From positions 124,001-188,000 of the forward strand of contig CAWGKE010000007.1 of NCBI GenBank assembly GCA_963823075.1: 64,000 nt of DNA, given 5' to 3'. This document shows, one piece after another, positions 1-8,931 of this stretch; the first letter of the stretch is position 1, and each line of letters begins with the position of its first letter. This DNA comes from UBA4732 sp963823075. Lineage in GTDB: Bacteria; Planctomycetota; Planctomycetia; Gemmatales; Gemmataceae. The notes under the pieces were generated by a model. It saw only the letters and a program-made list of their open reading frames with translations. It did not search any database and had not been told where the DNA came from. The translations under genes were made by a program, and so were the position numbers.

Positions 1-569
1 TTTACCTGCAACCGGCGCTGTGCCGGGCCGGCATCTGGCCGGCGATGGACGTGGGCATCTAGGTTTCGCGCGTGGGCGGCAAGGCGCAGATCCCGGCGAT
101 GAAGTCGATCGCCGGCGGCTTGCGGCTCGACCTGGCGAATTTCCGCGAGCTGGAGGCGTTCGCCCAGCTGGGCACCGAGCTGGACAAGGCGACGCAATCC
201 CAGCTCGACCGCGGCTACCGCATGGTGGAGCTGCTCAAGCAGCCGCAGTTCCAGCCGATGAACGTGATCGATCAGGTCATGGTGATCTTCGCCGGCACGA
301 AGGGCTACCTGGACAAGGTGCCCGTCAAGGAAGTGCTGCCGTGGCAGGACCAGTTCCTGCGCTTCATGCGGACAGAGCGGTCGGACGTGCGCAACGCCCT
401 GGTCAAGGCGAGGAAGTTCAACCCGGACATCGAGAAGCAGCTGGGCGAGGCGATCAACGCCTTCCAGTCGCGCTACACGCCGCCGGCCGGCGCCCGCAAG
501 GAGGCGGTGAAGGCGGAGGCGCCGGCCAAGCCGGCGGCGCCGTCGGGCGTCAAGACGGCGGCGCACTGA
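1..569 (+). CDS. atpA: F1 ATP synthase subunit alpha, C-terminal part, with an in-frame stop
   Basis: This is the end of the alpha subunit of the F1 catalytic head, which makes ATP from the proton gradient at the inner membrane. The gene runs in from outside the window. Reading from base 3 gives the conserved alpha sequence around RAGIWPAMDVGI and VSRVGGKAQIPAMKS, then the helical C-terminal domain and an Ala/Lys/Pro-rich tail. Between the two conserved segments lies a TAG at 60-62 where the family has a serine (TCG). Nearby residues Cys and Trp also replace the usual Phe and Arg. A read error or a point mutation would explain the stop. The gene continues an atpA-atpG-atpD-atpC order, with two small genes inserted before atpD. 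Confidence 0.9.
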
Positions 570-586
570 CAGTCGATTGACACCAG

Positions 587-663
587 GGCGAGCGGGGGGC
601 GTAAGCCCCCTGATGGAAGCTGCCGGCGATGAGACATCAGGGGGCTTACGCCCCCCGCTCGCC
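587..663. repeat. Perfect 29-bp palindrome between atpA and atpG (family A)
   Basis: The arms at 587-615 and 635-663 are exact reverse complements separated by a 19-base loop. The same core, GGCGAGCGG-x2-GGCGT-x-AGCC, recurs in the palindrome at 14103-14167, so this is a dispersed element rather than a one-off terminator. It sits 17 bases after the atpA stop and 21 bases before the atpG start. In RNA it would form a very stable hairpin and could shape processing of the atp transcript (inference). Confidence 0.85.
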
Positions 664-683
664 AGGCACGGAAGTGAGGATTC

Positions 684-1577
684 ATGGCCAACACCCGCCA
701 GCTCGTCGGCCGCCGTCGGGCGATCCGCAACATCCGCAAGATCACGCGCACGATGGAGCTGATCGCCACGTCGCGCTTCAAGCAGGCGCTCGACCGCGCC
801 ACGGAGGCCGACGCCTACACGCGCAAGATCGCGGAGCTGGCCGCCGACCTCAGCGCCGCCGCCACGAACGTCAGCCATCCGCTGCTGCAGAAGCGCGACG
901 AGGTGAAGAAGGTGCTGATGCTGGTGATCGGCTCCAACCGCGGCCTGTGCGGCGGCTACAACGCCGGCATTCTGCGCGAGGCCGGCGGCCGGCATCCGCC
1001 AGCTCCGGGCCGAGGGCACGGCGGTGCAGCTGGAGCTGTCCGGCAAACGGCCGATCGCCTACTTCCGCTACCAGGGCGTCGCGGCCGACAAGACGTTCAC
1101 CCACTTCGAGGACAAGCCGCGCTTCGACGAGGTGGAAGAGCTGGCGAATCGCTATCTCGCCGATTTCATCGCCGGCAAGGTGGACCGCGTCGAGGTGGTG
1201 TACATGAAGTTTCTGAACGCGGCCCGGCAGGTTCCGGTGGTGGACGTGCTGTTACCGCTGTCGAAGACCGCCCCGGAGACGCGCAACGCGGCGCGGCGCC
1301 GGTGGAGAAGAAGAAGCCGGTGGAGTACGAGTTCCTGCCGGGGCCGAAGGAGATCCTGGAGGAGCTGTTGCCGGAGTCGTTCAAGGTGCGGCTGTTCAAG
1401 TGCTTCCTGGACGCGGCGGTCAGCGAGCAGATCGCCCGGCGGGTGACGATGAAGGCGGCGACGGAGAACGCCGACGACATGATCAAGAACCTGACGCGAC
1501 AGTACAACCGCGCCCGCCAGGCGCAGATCACGAAGGAGATCGCGGAAGTCATCGGCGGGGCGGCGGCGCTGGAATAA
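684..1577 (+). CDS. atpG: F1 ATP synthase subunit gamma, two compensating frameshifts
   Basis: This is the central rotor shaft of the F1 sector. The N-terminus (MANTRQLVGRRRAIRNIRKI, TRTMELIATSRFKQAL) and the C-terminus (TENADDMIKNLTRQYNRARQ, ITKEIAEVIGG) are the two long helices that form the shaft and are typical of gamma. The reading frame breaks near 981-990, where one base is gained, and returns near 1285-1300. Joined, the product is about 297 residues, the normal family length, and includes GSNRGLCGGYN and GKRPIAYFRYQG. It lies between atpA and two unknown genes, where atpD would usually follow directly. Sequence error is the simplest reading, because both ends and the middle are well conserved. 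Confidence 0.9.
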   Translation: MANTRQLVGRRRAIRNIRKITRTMELIATSRFKQALDRATEADAYTRKIAELAADLSAAATNVSHPLLQKRDEVKKVLMLVIGSNRGLCGGYNAGILREAGGRHPPAPGRGHGGAAGAVRQTADRLLPLPGRRGRQDVHPLRGQAALRRGGRAGESLSRRFHRRQGGPRRGGVHEVSERGPAGSGGGRAVTAVEDRPGDAQRGAAPVEKKKPVEYEFLPGPKEILEELLPESFKVRLFKCFLDAAVSEQIARRVTMKAATENADDMIKNLTRQYNRARQAQITKEIAEVIGGAAALE

Positions 1578-1614
1578 CATCAAGGCGAGCGGGGTCGCGT
1601 CGCGGAGGCGGCTC

Positions 1615-1995
1615 ATGGACGACTCCCCCGTGCAGCCAGCGGTTTTCATCCGCGCGGTTCGGGACGACGCCCTCACGCGGGACAAACACACGCGATCCGG
1701 CAAGCAGGCCGTCAAGGCGCTCAGCAAGGGCATGGAGGTTCATGTTTTCGACGACGACCTCGATCTAGAGGTCCTTGAAGTGCGGGTGTGGAACGAAGGA
1801 ACCTACCTGGGCAAGGTCGGAATAGCGCATCGGCGAGAGTTCGAGCGCTTCGTGTGGCAGTCTCCCGTGCCGATTGGCAGGCGAATCCAGGCGGGCACGG
1901 ACGACCTTCCGTTAACCTGGGCGGAGATCAAAGGTAAGATGGACAACGGAGCATGGCGCTATCACTTGACGCCGCGCCGGAAGCCCCCTGCGTAG
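1615..1995 (+). CDS. Unknown 126-residue protein inside the atp operon
   Basis: I do not recognise this gene. It encodes a soluble, charged protein of 126 residues with no signal peptide or membrane segment. It has an acidic stretch (VFDDDLDLEVLEVRVW) and a later WAEIKGKMDNGAWRY segment. It begins 37 bases after atpG and ends 14 bases before the next gene, on the same strand, so it is probably cotranscribed with the ATP synthase genes. ATP synthase operons usually run directly from atpG to atpD, so this is an insertion. There is no evidence for a role in the enzyme. Confidence 0.7.
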   Translation: MDDSPVQPAVFIRAVRDDALTRDKHTRSGKQAVKALSKGMEVHVFDDDLDLEVLEVRVWNEGTYLGKVGIAHRREFERFVWQSPVPIGRRIQAGTDDLPLTWAEIKGKMDNGAWRYHLTPRRKPPA

Positions 1996-2009
1996 ATCGG
2001 GAGGACGCG

Positions 2010-2384
2010 ATGAAAGTCGAATGGTGGTATGACGACTGCGCCTTCCACTACTCCGATTCAACGGAGCTGTTCCTGGCGCGTCTCATCGTGCGCGACGACG
2101 GCACGGCCCAGATCCTGACGGATGGACCAGAAACCATCGGGTTCGAGAACGAAACCGAAGCATCCATTTGGTTGCTGGATGAGGAATACCGGAGGCTGAA
2201 GAGCCTCATAGAAGACTTCACGGACGAGGGGCTCCCGCCCGACCCCCGCATCAAAGCGCCGGAGGCCGCCACGGAAGAGGAACTTCAGCGACAGATGGTG
2301 ATCCACCTGACCCCGGCCGTCGCAACCCCGGCCGTGTCTACCCCCAAGACGACGAACCCGGAGTATCCTGCTCCGGCTTCCTGA
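2010..2384 (+). CDS. Unknown 124-residue protein inside the atp operon
   Basis: I do not recognise this gene. I chose the ATG at 2010 because GGGAGG sits just upstream; the upstream in-frame ATG at 1953 lies inside the previous gene. The product starts MKVEWWYDDCAFHYSD, is acidic, and has a helical middle (EEYRRLKSLIEDF). Its C-terminus is a low-complexity Pro/Thr/Ala tail. There are no membrane segments. It ends 13 bases before atpD, so with the preceding gene it forms a two-gene insert splitting atpG from atpD. Confidence 0.7.
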   Translation: MKVEWWYDDCAFHYSDSTELFLARLIVRDDGTAQILTDGPETIGFENETEASIWLLDEEYRRLKSLIEDFTDEGLPPDPRIKAPEAATEEELQRQMVIHLTPAVATPAVSTPKTTNPEYPAPAS

Positions 2385-2397
2385 CGACGGAGTCTCC

Positions 2398-3859
2398 ATG
2401 ACAACCACCACCGGCAACGGCCAGGCCCACAAGACGGGCAAGATCGTCCAGGTCATCGGCTCGACGTTCGACGCCGAGTTCGAGGAAGGGCATCTTCCCG
2501 AGATCTATCATGCCCTGCGAATCGACCAGGACCAGAAGGGCATCAAGATCCGCCTGGTCGGCGAGGTGCAGCAGCACCTCGGCGGCAACCGCGTCCGCTG
2601 CGTCGCCCTCGGCTCGACCGACGGCCTGATGCGCGGGATGCCGGCGATCGACACCGGCAAGCCAGTGACGGTGCCGGTCGGCAAGGCCACGCTCGGCCGC
2701 GTCTTCAACCTGCTTGGCGAGCCGATCGACGGCCGCGGCCCGGTCGCCGCCGACGAGTATCGGCCGATCCACGCCGACCCGCCGGCGTTCGCCGATCTGT
2801 CGTCGAAGACGGAAATCTTCGAGACGGGCATCAAGGTCATCGACCTCTTGACGCCGCTGGTCCGCGGCGGCAAGGCCGGCCTGTTCGGCGGCGCCGGCCT
2901 CGGCAAGACGGTCATCCTCACCGAGCTGATCGCCCGCATCGCCAGCCAGCACGGCGGCTACTCCGTGTTCGCCGGCGTCGGCGAGCGGACGCGCGAGGGC
3001 AACGACCTCTGGCTGGAAATGCAGGAGACGCAGATCGGCAACACCGGCCGCATGGTCATCGAGCAGACGGCGATGGTGTTCGGCCAGATGAACGAGCCGC
3101 CGGGCGCCCGCCTCCGCGTGGCCCTGTCGGCCCTGACGATGTGCGAGTGGTTCCGCGACGCCACCGGGGCCGACACCCTGCTGTTCGTGGACAACATCTT
3201 CCGCTTCTCGCAGGCTGGCTCCGAGGTGTCGGCGCTGCTGGGCCGGATGCCGAGCGCCGTGGGCTACCAGCCGACGCTGGCCACGGAGATGGGCGAGTTG
3301 CAGGAGCGCATCACCAGCACGACGAAGGGCGCCATCACATCGGTGCAGGCGGTGTACGTTCCGGCCGACGACCCCACCGACCCGGCGCCGGCCAACGCCT
3401 TCCAGCACCTCGACGCCTTCATCTATCTCGAACGGAAGATTTCGGAAAAGGGCATTTACCCGGCGGTGGACCCGCTGGCCTCGTACTCAAACATCCTGTC
3501 GGTCGCAGTACGTCGGCGACGAGCATTTCACGGTGGCCCGCCGCGTGCTGCAAATCCTCCAGCGCTACCGCGAATTGCAGGACATCATCGCCATCCTCGG
3601 CGTCGAGGAGCTGAGCGAGGAGGACAAGCAGGTGGTGAACCGGGCGCGGCGCATCGAGAAGTTCCTGTCGCAGCCGTTCATCGTGGCGGAGGCGTTCACC
3701 GGCAAGAAGGGCAAGGTGACGCCGCTCAAAGAGACGATCCGCAGCTTCAAGGAGATCTGCGAGGGCAAGTGGGATCACGTTTCCGAGCAGGCGTTCCTCT
3801 ACGTCGGCGGCATCGACGAGGTCGCCGAGCAGGCCAAGCGCCTCGCGGAAGGGAAGTGA
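2398..3859 (+). CDS. atpD: F1 ATP synthase subunit beta, one frameshift
   Basis: This is the catalytic subunit of F1. The P-loop reads GGAGLGKT, and it is followed by GERTREGNDLW, the Walker B region TLLFVDNIFRFSQAG and the catalytic segment SALLGRMPSAVGYQPTLA, all beta hallmarks. The frame breaks near 3500-3506, just after DPLASYSNIL. It resumes as QYVGDEHFTVARRVLQILQR and runs to LAEGK at 3859. Joined, the product is about 486 residues, close to the family norm. Without the join the first frame runs on into atpC and gives a false 632-residue fusion. The break fits one inserted base in TCGGTCGCAG. Confidence 0.92.
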
Positions 3860-3864
3860 CGCTC

Positions 3865-4296
3865 ATGGTCGAATCGACGATGGAAAAGATCCTGCAATGC
3901 GTGGTGGTGACGCCGGAGCGGGCGCTGTTGGACGAGGCCGCCGACTTCGTGGCGCTGCCGATGTACGACGGGGAGCTGGGCGTCCTGCCGGGCCGGGCCG
4001 CGCTGATCGGCCGGCTCGGCTACGGCGAGCTGCGCATCAAGCGCGGCGGCGAGACGCGCCGGCTCTTCGTGGACGGCGGCTTCGCCCAGGTGCGGGCGAA
4101 CATAGTCACGGTGCTGACCAGCCGGGCGCTGAAGGCGGAGGAGATCAACGTGCCGGCCGCCGAGGAGGCGCTGCACGCGGCGGCGGCGCTGGGGACCACG
4201 GCGGAGGCGCTGGCGCTGGGGACCACGGCGGAGGCGCTGCGCATGAAGCAGGAGCGGGCGCAGGCGCAACTGCGGGTGGCGCGCGGCGGGCATTGA
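3865..4296 (+). CDS. atpC: F1 ATP synthase subunit epsilon
   Basis: The epsilon subunit is part of the central stalk and regulates hydrolysis. The N-terminal beta-sandwich is clear: VVTPERALLDEAADFVALPM, DGELGVLPGRAALIGRLG, then LFVDGGFAQVRANIVTVLT. The 143-residue protein follows atpD by five bases and closes the operon. Its C-terminal helical part contains an exact 27-bp tandem duplication (4186-4212 and 4213-4239) that repeats ALGTTAEAL. It ends just before a palindrome that separates it from the convergent clpS gene. Confidence 0.9.
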   Translation: MVESTMEKILQCVVVTPERALLDEAADFVALPMYDGELGVLPGRAALIGRLGYGELRIKRGGETRRLFVDGGFAQVRANIVTVLTSRALKAEEINVPAAEEALHAAAALGTTAEALALGTTAEALRMKQERAQAQLRVARGGH

Positions 4297-4300
4297 TCCG

Positions 4301-4367
4301 GTGGTTAGCCGCGACGCGGAGCGGAGCGCCTGTCCCCAGCGCTCCGCTCCGCGTCGCGGCTAACCAA
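4301..4367. terminator. 28-bp palindrome between convergent atpC and clpS (family B)
   Basis: The arms at 4302-4329 and 4339-4366 are exact reverse complements around a nine-base loop. The element lies between the stop codons of two convergent genes, a fitting place for a bidirectional terminator. There is no T-run on either side. Its outer TTAGCCGCG core recurs in the hairpin at 10662-10696, so it is also a member of a dispersed palindrome family. Confidence 0.7.
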
Positions 4368-4368
4368 C

Positions 4369-4704
4369 TCACTCCACCGGCTCGATGACCGCGGACATCG
4401 ACCCCTGCGACCGCGCCAGCAGCGGGTCGGGGCCGAAGGCGTGGATCTGGTCCTGTTTCAGCTCCGCGTGTTCCTTGTTCGTCGTCAGGACGATGACCCG
4501 GCCGGTCGAGTCCACTTCCTTCGCCATCGCGAACCCTTTTTCGCGCGGATGGCCAAACAGGATTTGCAGCATGGCGATGACGTAGTCGTAGGTATGGTCG
4601 TCGTCGTTGAGCAGCACGACGTTGTACGGCGGCTGCCGTTTGGTCCGCTCTTCCCGCAGCGGCTTGGGGATTGCCGGCAGCGTGATCGTTTCGCTCATGT
4701 CCAT
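4369..4704 (-). CDS. clpS: ATP-dependent Clp protease adaptor ClpS
   Basis: ClpS delivers N-degron substrates to ClpAP in the cytoplasm. The 111-residue protein has the family core PPYNVVLLNDDDHTYDYVI, in which the Asn/Asp residues line the N-end residue pocket. This is followed by a mid-helix around GHPREKGFAMAKEVDSTGR and the terminal strand with EHAELKQDQIHAFGPD. The N-terminal extension is about 25 residues. The start could be at 4704 or at the second Met at 4698. It lies 28 bases downstream of the FHA/phosphatase gene on the same strand, so the two may be cotranscribed. Confidence 0.92.
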   Translation of the reverse strand: MDMSETITLPAIPKPLREERTKRQPPYNVVLLNDDDHTYDYVIAMLQILFGHPREKGFAMAKEVDSTGRVIVLTTNKEHAELKQDQIHAFGPDPLLARSQGSMSAVIEPVE

Positions 4705-4732
4705 CTTTCTATCCCGGTTGGCGATCCGGTCG

Positions 4733-6364
4733 TCACTCCCCGACCCGGCCGAAGCACACCAGCGTCAGATCGTCCGGCGCCTCGCGGCCGGCGGCGTGAT
4801 GCGTGACGGCCTGGAGGAGCCGTTCGCCGATCAGGCGCGGCGTCGCGGGGCCAGAGGCTTCCAGCACGGCCGAGTGGATGCCGGGGAAGCCGAACGCCTC
4901 GTTGGCCGGGTTCAGCATGTCGTGCAGGCCGTCGCTGAACAGGATCAGGCTGTCGCCCGGCTCCAGCACCACCTGGCAGGAGTCGAACGAGTAGCCCTCC
5001 ATGATGCCTAGCGGCACGCCGGCCGTTTTCTTGGGCACGGCGTCGGACAGGGCGGCAGTCGCCTGGCGGAACAAAAGCGGCGAGAAGTGGCCGGCGTTCG
5101 CCAGCGTCACCTGATGCGTCCGCGGATCGACGACCGCGGCCGTCAGCGTGACGAAGCGGTCCATCTGGCAGGTGAACTCGTAGAGCAGGTCGTTGAGCTT
5201 GCTGATGGCCCGGCCGAGGTCCAGTTCGCTCAGGATGCTGAAGCGGGCGTCGGACGAGAGCTTGGCCATGAGCAGGGCGGCCGGGACGCCCTTGCCGGCC
5301 ACGTCGCCCAGGGCCACGCCGAGCCGGCCGTCGGATAGCGGCGTGAAGCCGTAGTAGTCGCCGCCGACCTCCAGGGCCGGCTCGTAGTGGGCGAAGAACT
5401 CGTAGCCGGGCACCACCGGCAGGGCGCGCGGCAGGAAGCTCATCTGCACCTGATGGGCCAGCTCCAGGTCGCGCCGCATCTTTTCCTGGAGGATCGTCTC
5501 CTCATGCAGCCGGGCGTTCTCCAGGGCGACGGCGGCCTGGTTGGCGACGCCCCAAAGCAATTTGAGGTCTTCTTCGGTGAATTTCTTGCTGCTGTGCTGC
5601 GCGTCGAGCTGGATGACGCCGAAAGCCTTGCCGTCGGGGGCGCACAGCGGCACGCACATCACCGAGCGGATGCGGAAATCGACGACGCTCTGGCTGAGCG
5701 GCACGCGCTCGTCGCGCGAGGCGTCGGCGCTGAGGAAAGCCTTGGCGCCCTCCAGGCAGCGGCGAACGATGCTCTTGCTGAAGCGGGCGTTGATCTCGTC
5801 GCCGGCCAGGCGCGTCTTGACCAGGCGCGGCAGGAGTTTCTTGCCGTCGTCCTCGGCGAGGATGAGGAAGCAGCGATCCGCCTGGCGGAACAGCTGGAAA
5901 AGGCTGTCGCCGATCTTGGGAAAGAGGAGGTCGAGTTGCAGCGTCTTGTTGAGACTGGCGCTGATCTCCAGCAGGCCGCGCAGCCGCTCGGCCGGCTGCG
6001 TGTCGAGGATCATGTGGCTGCTCTGGGCCAGCGTCGCCTCGACGGTGGTGTTGCCCGGCTCTTCCTCTTCGGCTTCGCCGTTTTCGAGGAAGACGGCGAG
6101 GAAGTCGCAGATGCGGATCTTGTCGTTGTTCTTGAGCTGGGTCCGGCCGGTGATCGCCTGGCTGTTGACGAAGGTGCCGTTGCGGCTCTGCTTGTCCTCG
6201 ATGAAGAACTTGCCGTTGACGCGAACGATCTGGGCGTGTTCGCGGCTGACCGAGGTGACGGGGATGACTATGGCGCAATCCGGATTGCGGCCCATGATGA
6301 ACTTGTCCCCGTCCAAGGGAACCTGTCGTCCCTCGTCGGGCTTGACGATTTGGAGCTGTGCCAT
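4733..6364 (-). CDS. FHA-GAF-SpoIIE-type (PP2C) serine phosphatase
   Basis: This is a three-domain signalling phosphatase of 543 residues. Residues about 20-95 form an FHA domain that binds phosphothreonine: FIMGRNPDCAIVIP, SVSREHAQIVR and SRNGTFVN are the ligand-contact motifs. A GAF domain follows at about 130-300. The C-terminal SpoIIE/PP2C domain at about 320-540 has VGGDYYGFTPL, LGDVAGKGVPAALLMAKL and ILFSDGL, which carry the metal-binding Asp residues. Such proteins usually dephosphorylate anti-sigma or STAS antagonists in partner-switching systems; no such partner is adjacent. I chose ATG at 6364, with GGGGGAACG upstream; a GTG directly precedes it. It is followed by clpS. Confidence 0.9.
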   Translation of the reverse strand: MAQLQIVKPDEGRQVPLDGDKFIMGRNPDCAIVIPVTSVSREHAQIVRVNGKFFIEDKQSRNGTFVNSQAITGRTQLKNNDKIRICDFLAVFLENGEAEEEEPGNTTVEATLAQSSHMILDTQPAERLRGLLEISASLNKTLQLDLLFPKIGDSLFQLFRQADRCFLILAEDDGKKLLPRLVKTRLAGDEINARFSKSIVRRCLEGAKAFLSADASRDERVPLSQSVVDFRIRSVMCVPLCAPDGKAFGVIQLDAQHSSKKFTEEDLKLLWGVANQAAVALENARLHEETILQEKMRRDLELAHQVQMSFLPRALPVVPGYEFFAHYEPALEVGGDYYGFTPLSDGRLGVALGDVAGKGVPAALLMAKLSSDARFSILSELDLGRAISKLNDLLYEFTCQMDRFVTLTAAVVDPRTHQVTLANAGHFSPLLFRQATAALSDAVPKKTAGVPLGIMEGYSFDSCQVVLEPGDSLILFSDGLHDMLNPANEAFGFPGIHSAVLEASGPATPRLIGERLLQAVTHHAAGREAPDDLTLVCFGRVGE

Positions 6365-6519
6365 CACGTTCCCCCTGGCGACGTTACGACCGGCCGCGCC
6401 CCTGGCATCCGGTAAGCGACGGGGCGGCGGCCGCGTAGGGAAAGCGCTGTATTCTATCCGCGGTTTGCCGGGGATTCAAGAAAGTGGTCTGACAATTTCA
6501 CGACGGGGCGGCGCCGTCT

Positions 6520-8931
6520 CTAGGACGCCCGCGCCGCCAGGACGCGCTGCAGTTCGCGAACGTCGGCCGGCTTGGCGAGGTGGTGGTCGAAGCCGGCCTC
6601 CTTGCTGCGCCGGCGGTCGTCCTCGCCGTTGTAGCCAGTGATGGCCACGAGCAAAATGTCCCGGAACCCCGGCTCCTTCCGCAGCCGCCGCGCCACCTCA
6701 TAGCCGTCCAGTTCCGGCAAACCGATATCCGACAGCACGACGTCCGGCGTCCAGCGGAGCGCCAGTTGCAGCCCTTCCGCGCCGTTGAAGGCCACCCGCA
6801 CCTCGTGCCCCAGGATCTCCAGCAGCATCCGCAGGCTCTCGGCGGCGTCGTGGTTGTCCTCGATTACCAGCACCCGCGCAGGCGCGCCGTCCGCCCGCGG
6901 CGCCTCCGCCGCCGGCGACAGCGCGGCCGGCTCCGGCTCCAGCGGCAGACGCAATGTGAACACCGCGCCCTTTCCCAGCCCCTCGCTGGTCGCCCGTATC
7001 GTCCCGCCGTGCTGCTCGACCAGTCCCTTCACGACCGCCAGCCCCAGGCCCAGGCCGCCGCGTTTGCGGTCCAGGCTCTGGTCCGCCTGGGCGAACACGT
7101 CGAACAGCCGGTCGAGCATCTCGGGCGCGATGCCAATGCCGTCGTCCCTGAGAATCAGCACCGCCTGTCCGGCGCAGCGGTCGGCCGTCAGACTGACATC
7201 TACTCGACCGCCGCGGTCCACGAACCGGGTTTCGTTGTCGAGCAGGTTGTCGAGCACCTGCGCCAGACGGTCGGGGTCGCCCTGGACCCAGAGCGGCGTG
7301 TCCGGGGCCGCCAGGGTCAGGCCTACGCCGGCCCGCTCCAGCAGCGTCCGCCGATCCTCCACCACCGCACGCACCAGCCGCGCCAGGTCGAGCCGCTCGG
7401 GCCGGAGCCGCGCTCGGCCGAATACCACGCGCGACGCCTCCAGCAGGTCTTCCACCATTCGGTTGAGCCGCTGGAGCTGACGCTCCATCCGACCGAGCGA
7501 TGCCCCTTGGGTCCGGCGAATCGCGTCGTCCTGACCCAGGACGTACAAGGTGCTGAGCAGCGGCGCCAGCGGGTTGCGGAGTTCGTGGGCCAGCATTGCC
7601 AGGAACTGATCCTTGGCGGTGTTGGCGTCGCGCAGTCCTTGCTCCAGACGTTTCTGGTCGTCGATGTCCGTACAGGTGCCGAACCAGCGCTCGATCCGGC
7701 CGGCGTCGTCCCGCACAGACAAGGCCCGGCCGAGGTGCCAGCGGTAGCCGCCGGACGCCCGGTCCTTGAAGCGGCATTCGATCTGGAAGGGGTCGCCGGA
7801 GCGGACGGCCGCATCCCAGGCGTCCGTCGTCATCGGCAGGTCGTCGGGATGGACGATGGGCGTCCAGCTGGCGGCGCCGACCTGGCCCTCGGGCAAGCCG
7901 GTGTACTCGTACCAGCGACGGTTGTAGTAATCCACGACGCCGTCGGGGCGAGCGGCCCAAACGATCTGCGGCATGGAGTCGGCCAGGGCGCGGTAGCGCC
8001 GTTCGCTCTCGCGCAGCTCCTGCTGGGCCTGCTTCTGGCGGGTCACGTCCCGGAAAACCACGACCAGCCCCGCCAGGTGCGTGTCGGAGATGATGGGGGC
8101 GGAGCTGCACGCCACGGGAAAGCGCGTTCCGTCCTTGCGGACGAAGAAGTCCTGGTGGTTCCGCAGAGCGGAACCGTCCTGCCGCACCTGGAGGACGGCG
8201 CACTCGTCAGCCGGGAAAGGCGCGCCATCGGGGTGGACGTAGTGGATGTGGTCGTGGATGGGGAGGCCCAGCAGCTCTTCCGCCTTCCATCCGAGGAGCA
8301 GTTCGGCGGCCGGGTTCATGTAGGTCAGCCGGCCCTCGGTGTCGAGCGCGAACAGGCCCTCGCCCATGCTGGCCATCACCGCCTGGTGGAACTCCGTCAG
8401 GCGTTTCGAGCGCTCCTCGCTTTCGCGCCGGCCGCGCTCCTCCTCGGCCTCGCGCCGCGCCGCCTCCTCCAGGAGGCGCTCGAATTCGCGCCGTTCCAGC
8501 CGACGCAGCCGTTCCGACTTTTGGAACAGATCGACGAATACGGCCGTCTTCGCCCGCAGAATGGTCGGGATGATCGGCTTGACGAGGTAATCGACGGCCC
8601 GCAGCTCGTAGGCACGCTCGACCGGGAAATCGGTGGTGTCGTAAGCGGTGAGGAAGATGATCGGCGTGTGGCGGCTGCGCTCGCGGCTGCGGATGAGCTG
8701 GGCGGTGGCGAAGCCGTCGAGTCCCTGCATCTGGACGTCGAGCAGGATGACGGCGAAGTCCTGTTGCAGCAGCAGGCGCAGGGCGTCGTCGCCTGACCGA
8801 ACCGAGACAAGGTTCTGGCCCAGGTCCGTCAGGACGGCTTCCAGGGCCAAGAGGTTGGCCGGCTGGTCGTCCACGAGCAGAATGTTCGCACGCGGGGCCG
8901 TTTCGTCGCCGCCGCCCTTGTCATCCCGCAT
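6520..8931 (-). CDS. Hybrid sensor histidine kinase (REC-PAS-PAS-HisKA-HATPase-REC)
   Basis: This is a soluble two-component hybrid kinase of about 803 residues. The N-terminal receiver domain (NILLVDDQPANLLALEAV, VILLDVQMQGLDGF) carries the phospho-accepting Asp. A coiled coil and two PAS domains follow; the second reads PQIVWAARPDGVVDYYNRR. The HisKA motif LAHELRNPLAPL holds the phosphorylated His. The ATPase domain has DDGIGI and KRGGLGLGLAVVKGL. A second receiver domain at the C-terminus has VLSDIGLPELDGYEVARRL. I prefer the ATG at 8931, preceded by GAGGCGG, over 8991. No membrane segment is visible, so the input is probably cytoplasmic. No response-regulator gene lies next to it. Confidence 0.9.
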   Translation of the reverse strand: MRDDKGGGDETAPRANILLVDDQPANLLALEAVLTDLGQNLVSVRSGDDALRLLLQQDFAVILLDVQMQGLDGFATAQLIRSRERSRHTPIIFLTAYDTTDFPVERAYELRAVDYLVKPIIPTILRAKTAVFVDLFQKSERLRRLERREFERLLEEAARREAEEERGRRESEERSKRLTEFHQAVMASMGEGLFALDTEGRLTYMNPAAELLLGWKAEELLGLPIHDHIHYVHPDGAPFPADECAVLQVRQDGSALRNHQDFFVRKDGTRFPVACSSAPIISDTHLAGLVVVFRDVTRQKQAQQELRESERRYRALADSMPQIVWAARPDGVVDYYNRRWYEYTGLPEGQVGAASWTPIVHPDDLPMTTDAWDAAVRSGDPFQIECRFKDRASGGYRWHLGRALSVRDDAGRIERWFGTCTDIDDQKRLEQGLRDANTAKDQFLAMLAHELRNPLAPLLSTLYVLGQDDAIRRTQGASLGRMERQLQRLNRMVEDLLEASRVVFGRARLRPERLDLARLVRAVVEDRRTLLERAGVGLTLAAPDTPLWVQGDPDRLAQVLDNLLDNETRFVDRGGRVDVSLTADRCAGQAVLILRDDGIGIAPEMLDRLFDVFAQADQSLDRKRGGLGLGLAVVKGLVEQHGGTIRATSEGLGKGAVFTLRLPLEPEPAALSPAAEAPRADGAPARVLVIEDNHDAAESLRMLLEILGHEVRVAFNGAEGLQLALRWTPDVVLSDIGLPELDGYEVARRLRKEPGFRDILLVAITGYNGEDDRRRSKEAGFDHHLAKPADVRELQRVLAARAS

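Noticed and set aside
1..3859. The atp genes as a degenerate second ATP synthase copy
   Set aside because: Outside the breaks the residues are conserved and the order is normal, and many unrelated genes show the same kind of break, so sequence error is the simpler reading.
2398..4296. Single 632-residue AtpD-AtpC fusion
   Set aside because: It skips the beta-subunit C-terminal domain, which is present in the next frame to 3859, and AtpC has its own start.
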